A stretch of DNA of 10,121 bases from Gammaproteobacteria bacterium. Its GTDB lineage: Bacteria > Gemmatimonadota > Gemmatimonadetes > Longimicrobiales > Gaopeijiaceae. Made by a program: the position numbers and the translations under genes. The stretch lies in NCBI GenBank assembly GCA_009843625.1, contig VYDD01000154.1:1-10121 (forward strand). The letters run 5' to 3'. A model generated the notes under the pieces. The model made no database searches. It saw nothing but the letters and a program-made list of their open reading frames with translations, and was not told the DNA's origin. Below are positions 1 to 6,405 of this stretch, one piece after another (position 1 is the first letter of the stretch; every line of letters starts with the position of its first letter).

Positions 1-858
1 TTCCATGAGCGAGAGGTCGTCGTAGTAGGAGAAACCGGGCACCCCCATCCCCGCGATCAGGAACATCTCGTCGGCGGCGTAGGCCCACCGCGTCTCGCGC
101 CGCCCGGGCGTCCGCTGCCGGGCCCGCTCGACCTGTTCGATGGCGGACGCGGCCTCGGCCGCGGTGAGGCGTCGCACCGGCCGGTTCTCGTTGTACCTGG
201 TGAGCCCCACGGGAACCACCGACAGAGAGCGCACCCCCGGCCCCAGCGACCAGAGGTCGTCGATGGTCCGGTCGAGGTGCGCGCCGTCGTTCCATTCCGG
301 GCAGAGCACTACCTGCGTGTGCACCTCCAGCCCCCCACCGAGCAGGAAGGAGAGCTGCTCCATGATGAGCCCCGCTCGCCGGTTGACCAGCAGACGTTCT
401 CGGACCGCCGGTTCGGTGGCGTGCACGCTCACGTACAATGGCGAGATGCGCTGGTCCACGAGCCGCTGAAGGCCGCGCGGTCCCAGGTTGGTCAGGGTGA
501 CGTAGCTGCCGTAGGTGAAGGAGAGCCGGAAGTCGTCATCCCGCAGCCACAGGCTCTGGCGGGCGTCCTTGGGATTGCCGTCGATGAAGCAGAAGACGCA
601 CTTGTTGGCGCATTCGCGGATCTTGTCGGGCTCCGGGACAAGCCCGACCGGCGTCCCCGGATCCCGCTCGATCTCGTACACGAAGCGTTCGCCCGCGGGA
701 GAGACCGTCTCGACGGCCAGGTCCGGGTCTCCGAGCAGGAAGGCGAGGTCGATGCCGTCGCGCACGCGCTGTCCGTTGATGCGCACGATGCGGGTACCGA
801 TCTCCAGCCGGAGCTCGTCGGCGATGCTCCCGCTCTCGACCCCGGCTATCCGAACCAT
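1..858 (-). CDS. PDZ / radical SAM / DUF512-family protein, N-terminal 286 residues (partial)
   Basis: The reading frame is open from an ATG at 858 to the left edge, so the C-terminus is missing. Residues 1-60 look like the short PDZ-like domain that starts this family (G-V-E-S-G-S-I-A-D-E-L, then I-V-R-I-N-G). A CX3CX2C cluster follows at C83, C87 and C90 within CANKCVFCFID, the usual form for a radical SAM 4Fe-4S site. Downstream are RDDDFRLSFTYGSYVTLTNL (106-125) and PLYVSVHAT (140-148), both typical of DUF512-type radical SAM proteins. The DUF512 domain itself would lie beyond the window. Full members are about 430-450 residues, so roughly a third is absent. The family's reaction is not established. 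The start is the first one after an in-frame stop at 889-891, which is also the stop of the cupin gene, and GGAG lies 9 nt upstream. The 30-bp gap suggests co-transcription with the cupin gene. Family assignment is confident; function is unknown. Confidence 0.88.
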   Translation of the reverse strand, partial: MVRIAGVESGSIADELRLEIGTRIVRINGQRVRDGIDLAFLLGDPDLAVETVSPAGERFVYEIERDPGTPVGLVPEPDKIRECANKCVFCFIDGNPKDARQSLWLRDDDFRLSFTYGSYVTLTNLGPRGLQRLVDQRISPLYVSVHATEPAVRERLLVNRRAGLIMEQLSFLLGGGLEVHTQVVLCPEWNDGAHLDRTIDDLWSLGPGVRSLSVVPVGLTRYNENRPVRRLTAAEAASAIEQVERARQRTPGRRETRWAYAADEMFLIAGMGVPGFSYYDDLSLME

Positions 859-888
859 CCTCTGCTTCTCCGGCGCGTCCGCAGTCGC

Positions 889-1296
889 TCAGCGGTCGCC
901 CGGCGCCCCTTCCATCACGGGGCCCTTCAACTGCACGACGATCACCTCCACCGGCTCGGGTCCCTCGTTCACGTCGCCGTGCAGTTCGCCCGGCGGGTCG
1001 GCGTCCAGCCAGTAGGCGCTGCCGGTCTCCCAGGTCATGTCGCGCCGCTCGCCGGTATCGTACACGACCGTCAGGGTTCCGCCCCTGAGCGCGATGATGG
1101 CGCGGGGATTGTCATGACGGTGCATCTCCAGCGGCTGGTTGGGCACGATCACGCTTTTCCACACCTCGACGTACTCGTTCTCGAACTGGGGCGTGCGTCC
1201 GGTCGTCTGCTCTGGCTCTCCCGCGGGCTCGGCCCCGGGTCCGCAGGCGGCAACCAGCAGCGCGATGGCGGAGGTCGCGGTCAACATGGCCTTCAT
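889..1296 (-). CDS. Small cupin-domain lipoprotein (135 aa)
   Basis: The protein begins MKAMLTATSAIALLVAAC: a short signal peptide ending in a lipobox (V15-A16-A17-C18), so it is predicted to be exported and lipid-anchored. A Gly/Pro/Glu-rich linker (19-35) leads to one cupin barrel (about 40-125). Cupin motif 1 carries the metal-type histidines H59-R-H61, but the usual Glu four to five residues later is absent (sequence D-N-P-R-A). Motif 2 matches P-x-G-x2-H-x3-N exactly (P101, G103, H106, N110). Three histidines are therefore available for metal, without the acidic ligand. The start is chosen because of the signal peptide and a GGAGA sequence 8 nt upstream; longer in-frame extensions would run through the tRNA. 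The reaction and ligand cannot be deduced; a small-molecule binding or enzyme role outside the cytoplasm is possible. It sits between tRNA-Gly and the DUF512 gene, 30 bp before the latter. Confidence 0.85.
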   Translation of the reverse strand: MKAMLTATSAIALLVAACGPGAEPAGEPEQTTGRTPQFENEYVEVWKSVIVPNQPLEMHRHDNPRAIIALRGGTLTVVYDTGERRDMTWETGSAYWLDADPPGELHGDVNEGPEPVEVIVVQLKGPVMEGAPGDR

Positions 1297-1349
1297 GATA
1301 CTTGTCTCCAGGTCTGGAAGGGGCAGGCGGGTCTCGCGCCAGCGAGGAA

Positions 1350-1371
1350 CGGGCGACGGATTCGTCACCCG
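1350..1371 (-). terminator. Hairpin just downstream of tRNA-Gly (possible terminator or processing element)
   Basis: A 9-bp stem (1350-1358 with 1363-1371, one G-U pair) encloses a 4-base loop (1359-1362). On the minus strand it starts 8 nt after the tRNA 3' end and is followed by TTCCT, not a true T-run. Position and strength suggest transcription termination or protection of the tRNA 3' trailer. The poor T-tract makes an intrinsic terminator uncertain, and it may only attenuate read-through into the cupin gene. Confidence 0.4.
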
Positions 1372-1378
1372 GGAAGGA

Positions 1379-1451
1379 AGCGGGCGACCGGGCTCGAACC
1401 GGCGACCCTCAGCTTGGGAAGCTGATGCTCTACCAACTGAGCTACGCCCGC
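1379..1451 (-). tRNA. tRNA-Gly (anticodon CCC)
   Basis: The minus strand folds into a complete 73-nt cloverleaf. It has a 7-bp acceptor stem (GCGGGCG with CGCCCGC), a D-arm of 4 bp with loop AGTTGGTA, and a 5-bp anticodon stem TCAGC/GCTGA with loop TTCCCAA. A 5-nt variable region GGGTC and a T-arm with loop TTCGAGC complete it. The third to fifth loop bases give anticodon CCC, which reads GGG glycine codons. The discriminator base is U, usual for bacterial tRNA-Gly. The 3' CCA is not encoded (the next bases are TCC), so it must be added by a nucleotidyltransferase. It lies alone between two lipoprotein genes, 80 bp after the TPR gene. Confidence 0.97.
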
Positions 1452-1531
1452 GGGGCGGGCCTGAATCGGGCAGCGGCCCGGACGACGCGTCGTGCGCGCC
1501 GTCGCCCGGGCCCCCGGCAGGCCCTGCGAGA

Positions 1532-2953
1532 TTATGGCTCCGGAGAAATGACCTCGTATCGATAAGCGACCACATCCTGGTCGGTGTCGAGCTCGACTCG
1601 AAAGACCTCCCGCATCTCCGCGGCCGGCACCGGCACCGAGATATCCTGGACGCCGATCTCAGCGCCGTCCGTACCGTAGAAGAACACACGGATGTCGACG
1701 GAGCCGCCTTCCAGGGAGTGGTTGAGAAGCTCCCCATTGACCACCCCGCCGCCTCCGCCGAACGGCTGCAGCATGGTGCCGTCGATCTCGAACTCGAGGG
1801 TCGCCATTTCCTCTTCCAGAACCCGCGCGGCCTCAGCCGTGTCCCCCTGGGCCATCAGCCCCTGCGCCAGCAACCGGTAGACGTTGTTGTTGTGCGGGTC
1901 CATCTCCGCGAGCGATACGGCGGCCGGGTACAGCTCGTCCAGCTCGCCGGCGAGGTAGAGAGCCTGCGCGTAGTTGTAGAGCGCGTCCCGACTCTCGGGA
2001 ATGAGCTCGTACGACCGGCCGAAGGCCTGCGCCGCCATCGAGTAGTTCTCGGCGTTGTAGAGGCCGATGCCGGTGACGTAGTAGTCGCGCGCATCCAGGT
2101 CGGTGCGCGCCAGAAGCCCCTGGTAGATCTCTGCAGCCTCCTCGTTACGGTCCATGGCCATCAGGACCACGGCGAGGTTGCTGAGCGCGGTAACGTTGTC
2201 CGGGCTTCGCTCCAGGTAGGTGCGGTAGGCCACCTCGGCTTCCTCGTTGCGGCCGGCGTTGGCGAGGATCTGGGCCAGGTTGAAGGCCGCGATCTCCTCG
2301 TTCTCCGACCATGTCGCCTGGATGTCTGCCGGCTGGGCGTCGAATTCGGAGCTTCGAAGCAGTTCGAGTGCGGTCCTGTACCAGTCCACGGCATCGTCAT
2401 CGTTCCCGAGCTGAGCGTGCAGCGAGCCGAGATTGAGCATCGCCTCGGGGCGTCCCTTGTAGATCGTGTGCGCCGACTCCAGCTGCGGAATCGCCCCTTC
2501 CATGTCGCCCGCCTGGATCTGGTTCACCGCCAAGTTGTACTGATTCACCCACTGCTGCTCGCGGAGGGGATCCAGATCGAACGAATAGAGCGGGTAGAGA
2601 TCTTCGGCCGTGGTCCACATCGAGTCGGCCCCGGCGAGGTCGTTCAGCCCCACGTAGGCTTCACCGGCCTGGCGAAACGACTGAGGATTGCCGGGATCGT
2701 TGGCGATGCCGTCGAGGGCCGCCTGAAGCGCTTCCTGGTACCGCGACTGGCGCTCCCCGGGGTCGGCGTTCTGCATGGCCTGGGACAATGCCAGCGCGGC
2801 CGTGCGCGTAAACATGTTGTCGCGCGGCGGGACTCCCTCTTCCATGCCCGGCGGCATGGGCGTGTCGCCTCCGCCACCCCCTGAACCGGCGGCGCATGCG
2901 CCCGCCACGATCACCATACTCGCCGCCAGCACGACACGACGCAGGAACTTCAT
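1532..2953 (-). CDS. TPR-repeat lipoprotein with C-terminal beta domain (473 aa)
   Basis: The protein starts MKFLRRVVLAASMVIVAGAC, a signal peptide with a probable lipobox (A17-G18-A19-C20), followed by a Gly-rich tether (23-29). Most of the mature protein is a helical TPR array from about 90 to 386, with repeats starting near 91, 137, 169, 221, 254, 289, 322 and 355. Recognisable TPR cores include AMLNLGSLHAQLGN (171-184) and AAFNLAQILANAGR (222-235). Residues 388-471 differ: they look like a beta-sandwich (VDIRVFFYGTDGAEIG, then FRVELD and VVAYRYEVI) resembling FxLYD/DUF3426-type domains. TPR lipoproteins usually act as scaffolds at the envelope, so a protein-binding role is likely, but the partner is unknown. 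An in-frame start 40 codons upstream is rejected because the chosen ATG has AGGAGG 7 nt before it and begins the signal peptide. A promoter is predicted about 90 bp upstream, so it may form its own transcription unit. Confidence 0.9.
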   Translation of the reverse strand: MKFLRRVVLAASMVIVAGACAAGSGGGGGDTPMPPGMEEGVPPRDNMFTRTAALALSQAMQNADPGERQSRYQEALQAALDGIANDPGNPQSFRQAGEAYVGLNDLAGADSMWTTAEDLYPLYSFDLDPLREQQWVNQYNLAVNQIQAGDMEGAIPQLESAHTIYKGRPEAMLNLGSLHAQLGNDDDAVDWYRTALELLRSSEFDAQPADIQATWSENEEIAAFNLAQILANAGRNEEAEVAYRTYLERSPDNVTALSNLAVVLMAMDRNEEAAEIYQGLLARTDLDARDYYVTGIGLYNAENYSMAAQAFGRSYELIPESRDALYNYAQALYLAGELDELYPAAVSLAEMDPHNNNVYRLLAQGLMAQGDTAEAARVLEEEMATLEFEIDGTMLQPFGGGGGVVNGELLNHSLEGGSVDIRVFFYGTDGAEIGVQDISVPVPAAEMREVFRVELDTDQDVVAYRYEVISPEP

Positions 2954-3044
2954 CCGGCTTCCTCCTCTCGATTGATGCGCGCCCGACTTGCCGCTTGCGC
3001 GCGTGATTCCCGAGTACCAGATAATCGCACCCGTAGAACCTGAC

Positions 3045-3073
3045 AGTATCACATGAAGGGGGACTCTCGTCAA
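3045..3073 (-). promoter_or_regulatory. Predicted sigma-70-type promoter for the TPR lipoprotein gene
   Basis: On the minus strand, TTGACG (3068-3073, five of six to the -35 consensus) is followed by a 17-bp spacer and GATACT (3045-3050, four of six to -10). A TGT just before the -10 makes it an extended -10. The expected start near 3038 leaves a leader of about 85 nt before the ATG at 2953. It is the best-looking promoter I found in the window. The surrounding gap (2954-3127) contains no gene and is locally less GC-rich. Confidence 0.5.
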
Positions 3074-3127
3074 ACCCGGAGGCGGACCTCGCGATCCTCG
3101 CGGGACGCGCCTGTGGCGACCCTGGCT

Positions 3128-4546
3128 TCAGTCCTGCGCCAACCCGTCCGGAAGCGCGGCGGCGATGCGTTCGAGCGTCTCGTCGCGGCCGTAGACGCCC
3201 AGCACCTGTCCCAGATCCGGGCCGCTCTTCCGCCCGGTCACCGCCTCTCGCACGGGATGGAACAGCGCGGGGCCCCGGGCGCCCGCCTCTTTGCCCGCGG
3301 CGCGGATTGCCCCCCCGATGGCGCGAGGCTCCCACTCGGGCAGGGCCGCAAGCCCGCCGGCCACCGCGCGTAACACTGCGCCCGCACCCGCGTCGTTCCG
3401 TAGAGCCGCCTGGAGGCGGCCCAGCTCGGGCCCACGGTCCACCAGGAACAGCGAGAGATGGTCGGTGATCTCCGCGAACGTGGTCATGCGCCCGCGGATC
3501 ACGTCAACGGCGCGGGTCAGGTCGTAGCGGTCCAAGGGAACGCGCGCCGGATCGACGAAAGGCGCGACCGCGCGAGCCAGCTCCGTGAGCGGCATGCCGG
3601 CGATGTGCCTCCCCGACACCCAGCGCAGCTTGTCCGGGTCGTACACGGTGTTGCTGGCACCGATGCGCTCGAGTCCCACCTCCCGGACCAGTTCAACGGG
3701 GGTAAGGATCTCTTTCCCATCGGGGGCGGACCACCCCAGCAGCGAGAGATAGTTCATGACCGCGGAAGCCGGGTATCCCGCCTCGCGCAACAGCGCCAGC
3801 GAGGACGCGCCCTCGCGCTTCGACAGCTTGCGGCGGTCCGTGCCCAGCACCATCGGAAGGTGGGCGAAGACCGGCCGCGGCGCATCCAGCGCGTCGAAGA
3901 GCACTGCTTGTCTGGGGGTATTGGACAGGTGGCCCACCCCCCGGATGACGTGCGTGATGCACATGGCGATGTCATCCACCACCACCGCGAAGTTGTAGGT
4001 CGGGCGCCCGTCCGCGCGTACGATCACGAAATCGCCGAACTCGGCCGGCGGAAACGAGACCGTTCCGTAGACCTCGTCGCGCACCACGATCTCGCCGTCG
4101 GGGACGTGAAAGCGGGTCACCGAGCGGGTCCCTTCGCGCTCGCGCCGGGCCCGCTCGTCCAGGGTCAGGGTCCGACAGGTCCCGGGGTAGCGGAAACCCG
4201 GTTCCCCTGCGCCCTCGACGCCGCAATAGCAGGGATAGGCCAGCCCCGCCTCCACCAAGCGACCGGCGGCTTCGCCGTACTCGCGCTTTCGCTCGCTCTG
4301 TCGGTACGGGCCGAAACCGCCGCCCACCTCCGGGCCTTCGTCCCAGAGCGTCCCGAGCCAGCGCAGGTCTTCCAGGATGGTCTCGAGCGAGTTCTCCACG
4401 TTGCGCTCGACATCGGTGTCCTCCACGCGCAGGATGAAGGTTCCGCGGTGGTGGCGCGCGAACGCCCAGTTGAAGACAGCCACGCGCGCGTTTCCCGCGT
4501 GCAGGCGGCCTGTGGGACTGGGGGCAAAACGGGTGCGGACGGTCAT
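3128..4546 (-). CDS. gltX: Glutamyl-tRNA synthetase (472 aa)
   Basis: This class I enzyme charges tRNA with glutamate using ATP in the cytoplasm. The N-terminus MTVRTRFAPSPTGRLHAGN is diagnostic: HAGN (16-19) is the HIGH-type motif. VEDTD (41-45) follows, then a zinc-site pattern C106-x-C108, Y120 and C124. YNFAVVVDD (184-192) and the KMSKS-type loop KLSKR (240-244) come next. The C-terminal half matches the helical anticodon-binding region, ending near VLGVYGRDETLERI. Length is normal. The segment usually written RG(E/D)DH reads RGVGH (202-206), an unusual change at a conserved place. I chose the ATG at 4546 because it gives the classic N-terminus, although its GAGG is about 11 nt away. A GTG at 4582 in the same frame would overlap the uvrC stop by four bases (GTGA) and add 12 residues, so translational coupling is a real alternative. 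Whether it is discriminating or non-discriminating cannot be told. Confidence 0.96.
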   Translation of the reverse strand: MTVRTRFAPSPTGRLHAGNARVAVFNWAFARHHRGTFILRVEDTDVERNVENSLETILEDLRWLGTLWDEGPEVGGGFGPYRQSERKREYGEAAGRLVEAGLAYPCYCGVEGAGEPGFRYPGTCRTLTLDERARREREGTRSVTRFHVPDGEIVVRDEVYGTVSFPPAEFGDFVIVRADGRPTYNFAVVVDDIAMCITHVIRGVGHLSNTPRQAVLFDALDAPRPVFAHLPMVLGTDRRKLSKREGASSLALLREAGYPASAVMNYLSLLGWSAPDGKEILTPVELVREVGLERIGASNTVYDPDKLRWVSGRHIAGMPLTELARAVAPFVDPARVPLDRYDLTRAVDVIRGRMTTFAEITDHLSLFLVDRGPELGRLQAALRNDAGAGAVLRAVAGGLAALPEWEPRAIGGAIRAAGKEAGARGPALFHPVREAVTGRKSGPDLGQVLGVYGRDETLERIAAALPDGLAQD

Positions 4547-4578
4547 ACCGGGCTGGTCCTCTGTTGGCCTGGACACGG

Positions 4579-6405
4579 TCACTTCCCCAGGTAGGTGAGC
4601 ACCCGCGTCGCGAGCACGTCGCTGAAGCCGGGCAGCCTCGCGATCTCGGCCCGGCTCGCGGAACGCACGCCGCGCACCGACCCGAAGCGCGCCAGCAGAG
4701 CTTGCCGCCGCTTGTCGCCGATCCCGGGAATCCGCTCGAGTTCGCTCGTGAGCGTGCGTCTGCGTCTGAGCTTGCGGGTGTAGGATACTGCGAAGCGGTG
4801 GGCTTCGTCGCGCATGCGCTGCAGCAGATGGAGTGCCCGGTCCGCGCGCCCCATGCGCACCGGCCGGCGCCTGCCGGGCAGGAACACCTCCTCCTCGCGC
4901 TTCGCGAGCGACGCCACAGCCGTCTCGCGCAGTCCCGCCGAACCGAGCGCCCCGCGCGCAGCCGAAAGCTGGCCTCTGCCGCCGTCCACCAGCACGAGGT
5001 CCGGCACCGGGGCTCCTTCCTTGACAAGCCTGTTCGCGTAACGGGAGACGGCTTCGCCCATGGAGCGGTAGTCGTCGTTGCCCCAGCCGCCCCGGATGCG
5101 CATGCGCCGATACCCGGCCTTGCGGGGCTCGCCGTTGCGGAAGACCACGACGCTCGCAACTACATCCGTTCCCTGGGTGTGGGAAACGTCGAAGCAGGCC
5201 ATCAGCCGCGGAACGACCTTGAGCCCGAGCCGGTTCTGCAGATCGTACAGCACCTCGTCGGCGCGGTCTGCGGCGTACTCGAGCGCGGTCACCCGGTCCT
5301 CCATGGTGTGCCGCGCATTGGCGCTGGCGAGCTCGATCAGCCGCACCTTGTCACCCCGCTGAGGCCGGTGGAACACCACCTTGCGCCCGGCCGCCCGGCT
5401 GAGGATGCCCTCAAGCAGGGGGCGATCCTCGAATTCGGCGGGGATGAGCACCTCCCTGGGAAGCTCGGCCTGCCCCTCCCGTCCCGAGCCGAGGTAGAAC
5501 CGGGAGGCCACCGCGCTCAGGAGCGCGCCGTCGTCCTCGTCGGAAAGGCCCGAGAGCCGCCGGGTCTCCCGGCCGAGCAGAATCCCGCCCCGAATGCGCA
5601 GAACCACCGCTGTGCCGAGTTCACCGTCCCGGGCCAGCCCGATCACGTCCTGATCGCCGCCTCCCAGGCGGTAGGCCCGCTGGTGGCGGCTCAGCGCATC
5701 CAGCCCCTGGAGCACGTTGCGGTGCCTTGCGGCGGCCTCGAAGTCCAGCGCCTCGGCGGCGGACTGCATGCGCGTCTCCACGCGCGTTCGCACGGACTCG
5801 GTATCGCCCCCCAGCACCCGCAGTATCTCATCGATCATCTCGCGGTAGGCGTGCCGGCTCTGCAACCCCACGCACGGCGCCTGGCAGCGCCCGATATGAT
5901 AGTCCAGGCAGGGACGCGCCGGAGCCTCCTTCGGCAGCCGGTACCGGCAGGAGCGTACCGTGTAGAGCCGTTTGACGACCTCGAGCGACTGGCGCATCAG
6001 GCCCACCGAAGTATAGGGCCCGAAGTAGCGCGATCCGTCCTGGCGCAGCCGGCGCGTGACGAAGACGCGCGGGAAGGGCTCGGCCACGGTGACCTTGATG
6101 TGCGGATAGCTCTTGTCGTCGCGCAGCTGGATGTTGAACCGCGGACGGTATTCCTTGATGAGGTTCGCCTCCAGAATGAGCGCTTCGGCGCCCGAGCCCA
6201 CCACGATAGTCTCCACGGCGGCGCTGCGGCGGGCCAGCTCGCGCGTTCGGAGCGACTGCGCGCGATCCGGGCGGAAATAGCTGCGCACGCGCGCGCGCAG
6301 AGCGTTGGCCTTGCCGATATAGAGCACCTCGCCGTCGCCATCCTTCAGCATGTACACCCCCGGGAGGACCGGGAGGTGGTCGAGATTCCGGTGTGCGATC
6401 GTCAT
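4579..6405 (-). CDS. uvrC: UvrABC excision nuclease subunit C (608 aa)
   Basis: UvrC makes the dual incisions around DNA lesions after UvrA/UvrB loading in nucleotide excision repair. Domains in order: GIY-YIG nuclease (about 12-95, G-V-Y at 16-18, Y-I-G at 29-31, E79 in EANLIKEY), then a four-cysteine region (C153, C166, C174, C178). A UVR motif for UvrB contact follows (about 204-238, AAEALDFEAAARHRN). The RNase H-like 5' nuclease has D406 (FDVSH), D474 (LVDGG) and H536 (DEAHRFA), matching the known catalytic triad. Tandem helix-hairpin-helix repeats (558-606, RIPGIGDKRRQALLARFG and RLPGFSDVLATRVLTYL) bind DNA. All catalytic residues are present and the length is normal. The ATG at 6405 overlaps the murJ stop as ATGA, with GGGAGG only 3 nt before it, so translation is probably coupled to murJ. 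An open frame continues upstream inside murJ but is not homologous to UvrC. Confidence 0.97.
   Translation of the reverse strand: MTIAHRNLDHLPVLPGVYMLKDGDGEVLYIGKANALRARVRSYFRPDRAQSLRTRELARRSAAVETIVVGSGAEALILEANLIKEYRPRFNIQLRDDKSYPHIKVTVAEPFPRVFVTRRLRQDGSRYFGPYTSVGLMRQSLEVVKRLYTVRSCRYRLPKEAPARPCLDYHIGRCQAPCVGLQSRHAYREMIDEILRVLGGDTESVRTRVETRMQSAAEALDFEAAARHRNVLQGLDALSRHQRAYRLGGGDQDVIGLARDGELGTAVVLRIRGGILLGRETRRLSGLSDEDDGALLSAVASRFYLGSGREGQAELPREVLIPAEFEDRPLLEGILSRAAGRKVVFHRPQRGDKVRLIELASANARHTMEDRVTALEYAADRADEVLYDLQNRLGLKVVPRLMACFDVSHTQGTDVVASVVVFRNGEPRKAGYRRMRIRGGWGNDDYRSMGEAVSRYANRLVKEGAPVPDLVLVDGGRGQLSAARGALGSAGLRETAVASLAKREEEVFLPGRRRPVRMGRADRALHLLQRMRDEAHRFAVSYTRKLRRRRTLTSELERIPGIGDKRRQALLARFGSVRGVRSASRAEIARLPGFSDVLATRVLTYLGK

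Noticed and set aside
1508..1524. GGGCC/GGCCC hairpin after the TPR gene as a terminator.
   Set aside because: The stem is only 5 bp with a 7-base loop and no T-run; such stems are common in GC-rich DNA.
1531..1536. CATAAT on the minus strand as a -10 box for tRNA-Gly.
   Set aside because: It covers the TPR stop codon and has no recognisable -35 at the right distance; the match is likely chance.
1297..1737. Extension of the cupin frame upstream, giving a 282-residue protein.
   Set aside because: It would translate through the tRNA-Gly gene and hide the clear signal peptide and Shine-Dalgarno at 1296.
3080..3110. CGCGA/TCGCG stem-loop after gltX as a terminator.
   Set aside because: The stem is 5 bp with a 3-base loop, has no T-tract and cannot be extended without mismatches.
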